Position numbers and translations under genes: made by a program
In this document: in pieces, positions 26,701 to 33,512 of the stretch
Layout: the number at the start of each line of letters is the position of its first letter
How positions within the stretch are numbered: the first letter of the stretch is position 1
Source: Planctomycetota bacterium
GTDB taxonomy: Bacteria; Planctomycetota; UBA1135; GCA-002686595
DNA length: 64,000 bases
Assembly (NCBI GenBank): GCA_947484275.1
Contig: CANKOY010000003.1
Location: 1 to 64,000 of the forward strand
Reading direction: 5' to 3'
The notes under the pieces: generated by a model
Database searches by the model: none
What the model was told of the DNA's origin: nothing
The model's input: only the letters and a program-made list of their open reading frames with translations

Positions 26701-26842
26701 GCCTCAGATCGTGGAGCGTGCGCGCCGCGACCTCGGCCGACTCCTCGGCCGCGATTTGGGCGCCTTGCCTGTGGTCGGGGACGACCGCAACCTGCTGATT
26801 GCCGAGTTGGAGCGCGAAATCGACGTGCGCTTCCCGCAGTAG
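23744..26842 (+). CDS. Large exported HEAT-repeat protein
   Basis: A protein of 1032 aa with a clear signal peptide (cleavage near ALAQ). A short Pro-rich spacer follows, then HEAT-like helical repeats through most of the length, for example LLDHPLVGARAAAQRRLEGL, AVVALGNQRVESARVELLLR and AARGLARIGDPTAAPLLISL. Two W..WW motifs (LWMKWW, YWDWW) resemble that of the VWA protein at 1241-2869. It should act as a periplasmic scaffold; partners are unknown. AAGGA precedes the ATG. It is the first gene of a co-directional run that continues through the transglycosylase, MscS and the bat genes. Confidence 0.75.
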   Translation: MQRILALVSLCFAPCVLAPAALAQIEFPDKPVTAPSTPVPVELPAVPSGNLADRGLEKPSEVGGGTETPVGELGFPEVQVPDPLAATGDPGRIDAGPLGNLPPGRRDAANFILTELRRIENVRHTMVDQAAQSLIGLGDEGREGARMGLMENRAATILACAKVLLSSDKAADRELVRARMRSKLPAAVGGPLVDAFATLDPVGASPSALALLLDHPLVGARAAAQRRLEGLQDAGHLPALIEQLRSSRADTRLRALSLAARFEVDGVVEQVIGRLKDPAAQVAERAALLLAARTDPAIVGQLRVRAFDQPWILRENAYAILALIEREDALLTPCFDERHVPNLLEGLASSDPFIAGMCAAALSGIGFRSTTLGAEDWIDRAVPERLVRCVSGHEFHNDFSSLQRAACRRLSLISGQVFGSDGPLWMKWWTESHASFRSRRAVIAAGPELAVSLRLGWRDELSGLEQFRILGPTATSEPLDSALPFAGDVFRISASQAADVYAMLQEMRVFSAERLPGVRGSSTLPGRYLEVGIGDQGKSFRFAGTATEAWFDTVGAALRAVRDRNRWQCYPSPPRHARAEDLWFEQFAWWDTDASQHERALRMKTLVLEALPAYPFDQRGGGIAELVAIYAERENIADADFPALVELLQQEPFYGPRARALLGLSIAHLGANSAAANARADLLLSVATERFGEQTGEAVTQILAGAGPAAVRAATFDPRPNVRAVAAGLALALGESGDVQRAESMLTDKALSVQVAAVVALGNQRVESARVELLLRARLAEDASVRAAALGAMAELGGEGALDAMVLGLTSPIPAIKVAAARGLARIGDPTAAPLLISLLGQGRGSDVFEAARQGLTALGELATNDLLRAINTPGHRARREGALLLSQLGVPEAVPVLLALFSDSPNDSLIASELAVITCVDLRRAGNPPVAYWDWWEGVVHDDPNAWLCGALERLDVRAPAPKELRAPGSRKAMLFLASLLRRFEPQIVERARRDLGRLLGRDLGALPVVGDDRNLLIAELEREIDVRFPQ

Positions 26843-26847
26843 CCTCC

Positions 26848-27588
26848 GTGGCCCGCCGTCGGTCTTCGAAGAAGCGACGGAAATTCGCCGGGCTGCTGCG
26901 CCTCGGTTTCCTGCTGGCGGCGGCGATCGCCGTGGGCCTGTACTTTTCGCCACCCAAGGACCTGCGGCGCTGGCTGAGCGAGCGCGAAGGAATGGCGCGC
27001 GTCGAGGGACACGCCGAGTTGATCCGCTCGGCCGCCGTTGAGAGCGGATTGGATCCCAACCTGCTGGCCGGCGTCATGATGGTCGAAAGCCGCGGCCACC
27101 TCGCCGCCGAGTCCAAGGCCGGGGCCCTGGGTCTGTTTCAATTAATGTTGCCCACGGCCGCTGACCAGGCCCGGCTCATGGGCCTCAAGCCGCCGTCGAA
27201 GCAGGAATTGCTCACCAACGGGGTCCTGAACGCACGCCTGGGTGCCGGATACCTCGCCTGGCTCCACCCGCGCTTCGATGGCGAGCTGGAGCGCGCGCTG
27301 ATCGCCTACAACACCGGCCCGGGCCGATTGAAACGTTTGATCCTGGAAGCGGGAAGTTATGCTGCGTGGCGCGATGCGCGCGAGCGCGCTGGCGACTCGA
27401 AGCTCCTCTCCTACGCGCGCGACGTTGAACACTATCGACAGCGATTTGCGGACCGTGGGGCAATTGCCCCCACAGCCCAGCAGGCACCCTCGGTGCCCGC
27501 GGCGGATGACGGCCGCGGCTCGGGGCTCGATGGAGTTCCCGCCGCACCCGGTCGGATAGGTCCGCTCGAGTCGAACCCAAAGCAATGA
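26848..27588 (+). CDS. Lytic transglycosylase (SLT domain)
   Basis: A membrane-anchored murein lytic transglycosylase of 246 aa. A basic N-terminus precedes one membrane helix (about residues 14-32). The SLT domain spans about residues 55-190: MMVESRGH with catalytic Glu80, AGALGLFQLMLPTAADQA and ERALIAYNTGPGRLKRL. It cleaves the MurNAc-GlcNAc bond of peptidoglycan with formation of the 1,6-anhydro product. The C-terminal 50 residues are Pro/Ala-rich and probably disordered. I use GTG 26848, which lies 5 bp after the HEAT-protein stop and starts just before the basic segment. It overlaps the MscS gene by 4 bp. Confidence 0.88.
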   Translation: MARRRSSKKRRKFAGLLRLGFLLAAAIAVGLYFSPPKDLRRWLSEREGMARVEGHAELIRSAAVESGLDPNLLAGVMMVESRGHLAAESKAGALGLFQLMLPTAADQARLMGLKPPSKQELLTNGVLNARLGAGYLAWLHPRFDGELERALIAYNTGPGRLKRLILEAGSYAAWRDARERAGDSKLLSYARDVEHYRQRFADRGAIAPTAQQAPSVPAADDGRGSGLDGVPAAPGRIGPLESNPKQ

Positions 27589-29465
27589 TGACGACCTCCC
27601 AATCGCTACGAAGCAGGCTTCGCCGCCAGGGCAAGTCCCTGGTCGCCGCGCTGTTCCTGGCGTTCGTGTGCACTTCTCCGCTGTGGTATGGCGCGGGCGC
27701 GGCCTTGGCGGTGCAGTCCCAGGCTTCGGCTGCGACCGCTGCCCCGGTCCAGGTGCCGAAGGAGGCCGAGCCGGGCTATGGCACTCCGCGCGAGACTCTG
27801 GCCAGTTTCCTGCGCGACGTCGTGCAGTGGCGCGAGCACGGCGACAACAACTCGCTCAAGCGCGCGATTCGCGCCCTCGATTTGAGCGCGATTCCCAGCA
27901 TCGACCGCGCTTACAACGGTGAGCGCTATGCGACCCGACTGATTGACCTTGTGGACAAGGTCGCAGCCATCGATGCTGCCAAATTGCAGGACGATCCCAT
28001 GGGGCTTGCCGCCGGAACGGTCGCCCATCGCTTCGCGCGCGCGGACATGCCGGATGTGGCGATCGAGCTGGTCTTCACGCGCGTGAACGGGGGAGAGTGG
28101 CTGATCGCCAACTCGACCCTGCAGCGCATCGACGGCTGGACACGGCGTTACGACGACGTTCCGCCGCTCAGTGATTCGGCGAAATTGCCCACGCTGCAGG
28201 AGTGGGTGCGCTCCACGGTGCCCGCGGCGCTGAAACAGCGCATCGCATTCCTGCAGGCCTGGCAGTGGATCGGATTTGGAATCCTGATCCTCGCGGGGAT
28301 CCTGGCCCAGCGAATCGTCTCGTTCTTTTTCAAGCGCTTCATGGCGCACGTGGCGAGTTCGGATCGCATCGCACTCGACACCAAGCTCCTGAACGGCGTC
28401 GCGCGTCCGATCGCACTCCTGGCCACGTCAATCGCCTTCTTCGCCGGCGTGCCGTTGCTCGATCTGAACCAGAGCGCGTACCACGTGGTCAACATCGGGG
28501 CCAACGTGGCCATGACCATTGCGGTGGTCTGGACCGCGTACCGCCTCGTGGACGTTCTCGCCTGGCGGATGGCCCAGAAGGCCGCGCTCACGGAGACCAA
28601 GTTCGACGACATGCTCGTGCCGCTGATGCGCCGCACGCTGAAGTTCGTCGTGGTCATCATCGGAGGGGTGCTGATTGTCACGCGCCTCAACAGCGATCTG
28701 TGGGGACTCGTGGCCGGACTTTCGATCGGTTCTCTGGCAGTGGGCTTCGCGGCCAAGGACTCCATCGAAAACCTGTTTGGAACGTTCACGGTCCTGATGG
28801 ACAAGCCCTTCCAGCTCGGCGACCTGATCATGGTCAATGGCATCGAAGGCACCGTCGAGGACGTGGGCTTCCGTTCCACGCGCTTGCGCACGGCGGAAGA
28901 CAGTTTGATCACGGTTCCGAACTCGCGTTTCATCGCGGCCGACCTGGAGAACCGTGGCTTGCGACGCTACCGGCGCGTGAGCACCTCCCTGGGCGTCACC
29001 TGCGATACGCCGCCCGCCAAGATCGAGGCCTTCTGCGAGGGGATTCGCGAGCTGATTCGCCGCCATCCGTACACGCGCAAGGCCGACTATCACGTTTGGA
29101 TGAAAGGCTTCGGGGCCAGCTCACTCGACTTGGAGCTCACGGTGTTCCTCGACGTCAGCACCTGGGCGATGCACTCGCGCGAGCGCCACCGCCTGTACCT
29201 CGACATCCTGCGCCTCGCCGAGCGCTCGAAAGTCCGCTTCGCCTTCCCAACCCAGACGGTGAAACTCGAGCAAGTGCAGCCCGCCGCGGACGAGGTCGGC
29301 GAGAGCCTGCCCGACGAGATCCAAGTCGCCGTCGAGCGCGGGCGCCGCATGGCCGCGCAGATCGCGGACGACTCACTGCGCGAATACGCCGGTCAGCCGC
29401 CGGCGGAGGTGCGCTTCGACACCGACCACGCCGACGACGCTGGGCACGGCCGCTTTCAGCCCTGA
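27585..29465 (+). CDS. MscS-family mechanosensitive channel
   Basis: A protein of 626 aa with a signal-type N-terminus and an added periplasmic domain of about 170 residues. The MscS core follows: membrane helices from about residue 222, the pore helix region GLVAGLSIGSLAVGFAAKD, then ENLFGTFTVLMDKPFQLGD and the beta domain GTVEDVGFRSTRLRTAEDSL with ITVPNSRF. Opens under membrane tension to release solutes. Its start overlaps the transglycosylase stop (ATGA), so wall cleavage and osmotic relief are co-expressed. An acidic tail follows the core. The N-terminal domain may sense the periplasm or bind a partner. Confidence 0.9.
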   Translation: MMTTSQSLRSRLRRQGKSLVAALFLAFVCTSPLWYGAGAALAVQSQASAATAAPVQVPKEAEPGYGTPRETLASFLRDVVQWREHGDNNSLKRAIRALDLSAIPSIDRAYNGERYATRLIDLVDKVAAIDAAKLQDDPMGLAAGTVAHRFARADMPDVAIELVFTRVNGGEWLIANSTLQRIDGWTRRYDDVPPLSDSAKLPTLQEWVRSTVPAALKQRIAFLQAWQWIGFGILILAGILAQRIVSFFFKRFMAHVASSDRIALDTKLLNGVARPIALLATSIAFFAGVPLLDLNQSAYHVVNIGANVAMTIAVVWTAYRLVDVLAWRMAQKAALTETKFDDMLVPLMRRTLKFVVVIIGGVLIVTRLNSDLWGLVAGLSIGSLAVGFAAKDSIENLFGTFTVLMDKPFQLGDLIMVNGIEGTVEDVGFRSTRLRTAEDSLITVPNSRFIAADLENRGLRRYRRVSTSLGVTCDTPPAKIEAFCEGIRELIRRHPYTRKADYHVWMKGFGASSLDLELTVFLDVSTWAMHSRERHRLYLDILRLAERSKVRFAFPTQTVKLEQVQPAADEVGESLPDEIQVAVERGRRMAAQIADDSLREYAGQPPAEVRFDTDHADDAGHGRFQP

Positions 29466-29531
29466 CGGGGCTGCCCGCCACCAACATCCTCCCCGCGCAC
29501 TTCGTAAGAGCCAGAACCCCCAACGTCACCT

Positions 29532-30563
29532 ATGAGCCAGGCCCAGAGTCCGATCCCCCCGAGCCCCGCCACGGTCCCGATCTCCGGAAGTCCCCACGGA
29601 CTCCAGCGCGGTGGGGCGCCCTGGGTCGGCGAATTGGAATTGGCTCTGGGCGAGGTCCTGATCGGACAAAAAGAGCTGGTCCACGGACTGCTGATCGGAC
29701 TCCTGACCGGCGGCCACGTGCTCCTGGAGGGCGTGCCCGGTCTGGCGAAGTCCCTGGCGGTTTCGACCCTGGCCAAGGCGACCCACGGAAGCTTCGCGCG
29801 GCTGCAGTTCACGCCGGACCTTCTGCCCAGCGACCTGGTGGGCACCGAGATCTACAACGCGAAGGAGGCGGCCTTCACCACTCGCAAGGGGCCGGTTTTC
29901 GCGAACTTCGTCCTCGCCGATGAGATCAACCGCGCTCCGGCCAAGGTGCAGTCCGCGTTGCTCGAGGCGATGCAGGAACATCAAGTCTCGATCGGCGGCG
30001 TGACCTTCAAGCTGCCCGAGCCGTTCCTGGTGCTCGCCACGCAAAATCCGCTGGAGCAGGAGGGCACCTACGCGCTTCCCGAAGCCCAGGTCGATCGCTT
30101 CGCGTTGAAGTTGGTTGTCGATTATCCATCGAAGGAGGAGGAACTTGCTGTGCTGTACCGCATGGCGCGCACCTCGCCGCCGCTTGACGTGCGCCAGGTG
30201 GTCACGCTCGATGAAATCCAGCGCGCGCGGGTGGCGGTCGATCAAGTGGCGCTCGATCCGAGGTTGTGCGAGTACATCGTGGCCCTGGTGCAGTCCACTC
30301 GCGATCCGCAGAAGAGCGGCCTCAAGGACCTCGTGGGACGGGTGCACTACGGCGCCAGTCCGCGGGCGACGATTTGGCTGGCTCTTTGCGCGCGAGCCAA
30401 TGCGTTCCTCGACGGTCGCGCCTTCGCGACGCCGGCGGACATCAAGCGCGTCGCGCCGGCGGTTCTGCGCCACCGCGTCATCCCGACTTATGAAGCCGAC
30501 GCCGAGGGGCTGTCCAGCGACAAGCTCGTCGCGCGCGTGCTCGAAACCATCCCGGTGCCCTGA
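29532..30563 (+). CDS. MoxR-family AAA+ ATPase
   Basis: A protein of 343 aa. Walker A is EGVPGLAKS, Walker B is VLADEINRAP, and the family signature LLEAMQEHQVSIGG and LATQNPLEQEGTYALPEAQ is present, followed by the helical lid and sensor 2 (GASPRATIWLALCARAN). MoxR ATPases act as chaperones with VWA proteins in metal insertion or complex assembly. Here it opens the bat gene set, 66 bp after mscS and 14 bp before the DUF58 gene, which is the standard arrangement. Confidence 0.94.
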   Translation: MSQAQSPIPPSPATVPISGSPHGLQRGGAPWVGELELALGEVLIGQKELVHGLLIGLLTGGHVLLEGVPGLAKSLAVSTLAKATHGSFARLQFTPDLLPSDLVGTEIYNAKEAAFTTRKGPVFANFVLADEINRAPAKVQSALLEAMQEHQVSIGGVTFKLPEPFLVLATQNPLEQEGTYALPEAQVDRFALKLVVDYPSKEEELAVLYRMARTSPPLDVRQVVTLDEIQRARVAVDQVALDPRLCEYIVALVQSTRDPQKSGLKDLVGRVHYGASPRATIWLALCARANAFLDGRAFATPADIKRVAPAVLRHRVIPTYEADAEGLSSDKLVARVLETIPVP

Positions 30564-30577
30564 GCCCAGGTCGCGCT

Positions 30578-31522
30578 GTGTTCGAAGCAGACCCGAGTCC
30601 TGAGGAGGTCTTCGCGCCGGAATTGATGGCGCGTGTGCGCCAAATTCAGCTTCGCACGCGGCGCATGGTCAGCGAGGTGCTCGCCGGAGCGTACCGCTCG
30701 ACGTTTCGTGGCAGTGGCATCGAGTTCGACGATATTCGTCCCTACCAGCCGGGCGACGACGTGCGCGCCATCGATTGGAAGCGCACCGCGCGCTCGGGCG
30801 AGGCGTTCATCAAGACCTACATCGAGGAGCGCGAGCTCTCGCTGATGTTCGCCGTTGACACCAGCCGCACAATGGATTTCGGCTCGCGCGAATTTTCCAA
30901 GCGCGAAGTAGCGGCGCAGATGGTGGCGCTCTTGTCCTACGTGGCCGCGCGCCAGCACGATCGCGTGGGCCTGACCCTGTTCGGCGCCGAGCTGGGCCTG
31001 TCCCTCGAACCGCGCAAGGGCGCGGGAGCGGTGGCGCGAATCGTGCGCGAGGTGCTCGCGGCGCGGCCGACGGACGGCCAAACATCGTTTGCCCATGTGC
31101 TCGAACACTGTTCGCGCAGTTTGAGCCGCCACAATCTTCTGTTCTTCATCAGTGACTTCGCTGCGCCGGAGTTGTCCGAGCCCGGCGAACTGCCCCAGTG
31201 GCGCCACCACTTGATCGACCTTGCCGGTCGCCACGACGTGGTTCTGGCGCGGGTCAGCGATCCCTTCGAGACCGAGCCGCCGGCCGCGGGCTGGATGGCG
31301 CTCGAGAGCGCAGCCTCGGGGCGGCGCATCGACCTCGACACGCGCTCGGCCCGCGTGCGTCGGGCCTGGCGCGAATCCGCCGACGCGCGGCAGGCCGCGG
31401 TCGTTTCCCTGGCTTCGCGCACGGGCCTGGACCTGATCGAACTCTCCACCGAAGGCAGCGTCGCCGATCCGATCGCCGCCTTCTTCAAGAACCGCGGTCG
31501 TCGCCGCCGGGGCGGACGATGA
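30578..31522 (+). CDS. DUF58/VWA-like protein of the Bat operon
   Basis: A protein of 314 aa. The DUF58 signature GSGIEFDDIRPYQPGDDVRAIDWKR (shown here only by its parts EFDDIRPYQPGDD and IDWKRTAR) lies near residues 48-70, followed by a degenerate VWA fold with MFAVDTSRTMDFG as a MIDAS-like strand. The C-terminus is Arg-rich. It is soluble, with no membrane segment. In other bacteria it is the usual companion of MoxR. The start is GTG, and the stop overlaps the next gene (ATGA). Confidence 0.9.
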   Translation: MFEADPSPEEVFAPELMARVRQIQLRTRRMVSEVLAGAYRSTFRGSGIEFDDIRPYQPGDDVRAIDWKRTARSGEAFIKTYIEERELSLMFAVDTSRTMDFGSREFSKREVAAQMVALLSYVAARQHDRVGLTLFGAELGLSLEPRKGAGAVARIVREVLAARPTDGQTSFAHVLEHCSRSLSRHNLLFFISDFAAPELSEPGELPQWRHHLIDLAGRHDVVLARVSDPFETEPPAAGWMALESAASGRRIDLDTRSARVRRAWRESADARQAAVVSLASRTGLDLIELSTEGSVADPIAAFFKNRGRRRRGGR

Positions 31523-32448
31523 GCGTGGGATCCCGTTGCATCCGCGGTCTTGCTGCGCTGCTGCTCTGCGCAACTGCGTCGGCCGCACAGGAGTCGCGCG
31601 CGCGTCTGGAATTTGATCCGCCGTCGGCGGAGGTGGGTGAGGTCGTGCGGGCGACGCTAGTCCTCGCCCATCCCGCTGGCGCGCGCCCAGCTGAGCCGAA
31701 ACTCGCCTTGGATGATTCTTGGCTGATCCTCGACACCACGGCCGGTGGAACGACGTCCGATCCCGCACAGCCAACCTTGGCCCGCAGCCTGTGGAGATTC
31801 GAGGTCGTCTCACTCGAGCCCGGAGAGCGCTCGATTCCCGACCTGACCCTCTCGCTCGGGGAGGAGCTGGTCAAAGTGGAATGCGCACCGCTTCTGGTGC
31901 GCAGCGTGCTGCGCGAGGACGAAGACGCGCCGCGGGCCCTCAAGGGACTGCTGGAACTTGCGACCACCGACAAGGCGGCGCTGCCTTGGATTTGGATCGG
32001 CGCGCTAGTGGCGCTCGCTGCGGCCCTCGCGACCTGGCTCGCATTTCGCCTTCGCGCGCGTTCGCGTGCCGCGCCCCAGGTTGCCCCTGTGCCCTCGCTG
32101 CGCTTGGCAGTGCTCGAGGCGCGGCCCCTGGACACGGCGGAGGACGTACAGGCCGCGCACTTTGCGCTGACGCGCCTCCTGCGCGAAGCCGCGGACCTGC
32201 GGGCGGGGCGTGATCGCAGTGGATTGACCGACGGGGAGTGGCGCGACGCGGCAGAATCCGAATTCGACGCCGCGGGATTGAGCGGCGAGGATCGTGCGGC
32301 GCTGGTCGCGCTCTTGTCGCGCTCCGAGCAGGTCAAGTACGGCAGTGAACGGCCGACCCACTGGGCCACGCGCGAGGCCCTGGCCAGCGCGCGACTCTTC
32401 GCCGTGCGGCTCGAGCCCGGCCTTGGTCGCAAGGAGGTGGCCGCGTGA
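31519..32448 (+). CDS. Bat-operon membrane protein (BatD-like N-domain, DUF4381-like C-domain)
   Basis: A protein of 309 aa with a signal peptide (cleavage near ASAAQ) and a periplasmic Ig-like domain (RLEFDPPSAEVGEVVRATLVL) similar to the start of BatD. One membrane helix follows (about residues 155-177), then a cytoplasmic helical domain with LTDGEWRDAAESEF and LFAVRL segments. Position between DUF58 and batA is where DUF4381-type proteins are often found, and the topology agrees, but similarity is only by pattern. Both ends overlap the neighbours by 4 bp (ATGA and GTGA), so it is part of the same assembly line. Confidence 0.72.
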   Translation: MSVGSRCIRGLAALLLCATASAAQESRARLEFDPPSAEVGEVVRATLVLAHPAGARPAEPKLALDDSWLILDTTAGGTTSDPAQPTLARSLWRFEVVSLEPGERSIPDLTLSLGEELVKVECAPLLVRSVLREDEDAPRALKGLLELATTDKAALPWIWIGALVALAAALATWLAFRLRARSRAAPQVAPVPSLRLAVLEARPLDTAEDVQAAHFALTRLLREAADLRAGRDRSGLTDGEWRDAAESEFDAAGLSGEDRAALVALLSRSEQVKYGSERPTHWATREALASARLFAVRLEPGLGRKEVAA

Positions 32449-33512
32449 AGTTTGCGCTGCTCCTCCAGGATTCCGCGGCAACCCAAAGCGTGGCCGAGGC
32501 ACGTCTGCACATTTTCGGCGACTACTACTTGGCCAATCCGTGGTTCCTGTTGCTCGCACCCCTGGGCCTGATCGCCATCTACGTGGGTCGCGCACAGTTT
32601 CGTTCGAGCGCGGGCCGAATCGGGGTGCTGCCCGCCGTGCGCCTGCCGCGCAGTGCCGTGCAACGGCTCGCCTTCATTCCGGAATTGCTCGAAGTCACCG
32701 CGTTCTTGCTAGTCGCCTTCGCCATGGCGCGGCCCGTGCGCGCCAACGAACTGCGTACGAACACCAGCGAAGGCATCGACATCGTGCTGGCCGTCGATCG
32801 CTCGGGTTCGATGCAGTACAAGGACCTCGATCCTGACAAGTCGCGTTTGGAGGTGGTCAAGGAAGTCGTCGGCGACTTCGCCGTGCGCCGCACGAGTGAC
32901 CGCATCGACGCGGCGGATTCCTGCGCGCTGCTCGTGTTCGCGCGCTATCCGCAGCTTCTGTGCCCGTTCACCCTGGACGCGGGAGCCTTGACAGGATTTC
33001 TCAAGAACGTCGAGCTGGTGAAGTACGAGGCTGAGGACGGCACCGGCATCGGACGCGGATTGACGAAGGCCGTGGCGGCACTCTCCGCGAGTACGGCCAA
33101 GTCCAAAGTCGTCGTGTTGCTGACCGACGGCGAAAACAACGTCGATGACATTACGCCCGCGGCGGCGGCTGAACTGGCGGCGGAGAAGAACGTGCGCGTC
33201 TACACCGTGCTCGCCGGCAAGTACGTCTACCAGCAGGATCTCTTCGGCCGCGTGTTTGCTAGCGAGCGCGAATTGAATACCGCGGAACTGGAGCAGATCG
33301 CCGCGCGCACCGGAGGGCGCTTCTTCCGCGCCAAGGATCGCGGCGCGCTCGAAGGCGTCTACGCCGAGATCGAGCGCCTCGAGCGCACGCCGCGCACCGA
33401 GGAGCGCCGTGTGGACACGTTCGATCTGTACCCGCGGGCGCTTCTGATTGCGCTGTTCTGCTACGCAAGCGCTTGGCTGTGTCAGGCCACCTGGGCCAGG
33501 AGGATCATCTGA
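32445..33512 (+). CDS. batA: VWA-domain membrane protein BatA
   Basis: A protein of 355 aa in the Bat (Bacteroides aerotolerance) class. Two N-terminal membrane helices (about 33-48 and 80-96) precede a periplasmic VWA domain with the MIDAS residues DRSGSM (Asp118), DGTGIGRGL and VVLLTDGENN. A C-terminal membrane helix ends the protein. It probably binds partner proteins through the metal site. AAGGAGG precedes the GTG start, which overlaps the preceding stop. Confidence 0.88.
   Translation: MKFALLLQDSAATQSVAEARLHIFGDYYLANPWFLLLAPLGLIAIYVGRAQFRSSAGRIGVLPAVRLPRSAVQRLAFIPELLEVTAFLLVAFAMARPVRANELRTNTSEGIDIVLAVDRSGSMQYKDLDPDKSRLEVVKEVVGDFAVRRTSDRIDAADSCALLVFARYPQLLCPFTLDAGALTGFLKNVELVKYEAEDGTGIGRGLTKAVAALSASTAKSKVVVLLTDGENNVDDITPAAAAELAAEKNVRVYTVLAGKYVYQQDLFGRVFASERELNTAELEQIAARTGGRFFRAKDRGALEGVYAEIERLERTPRTEERRVDTFDLYPRALLIALFCYASAWLCQATWARRII

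Noticed and set aside
31198-31518. Extension of the 31519 gene back to 31198
   Set aside because: Overlaps the DUF58 domain for 325 bp; ATG 31519 has a signal peptide and ATGA coupling.
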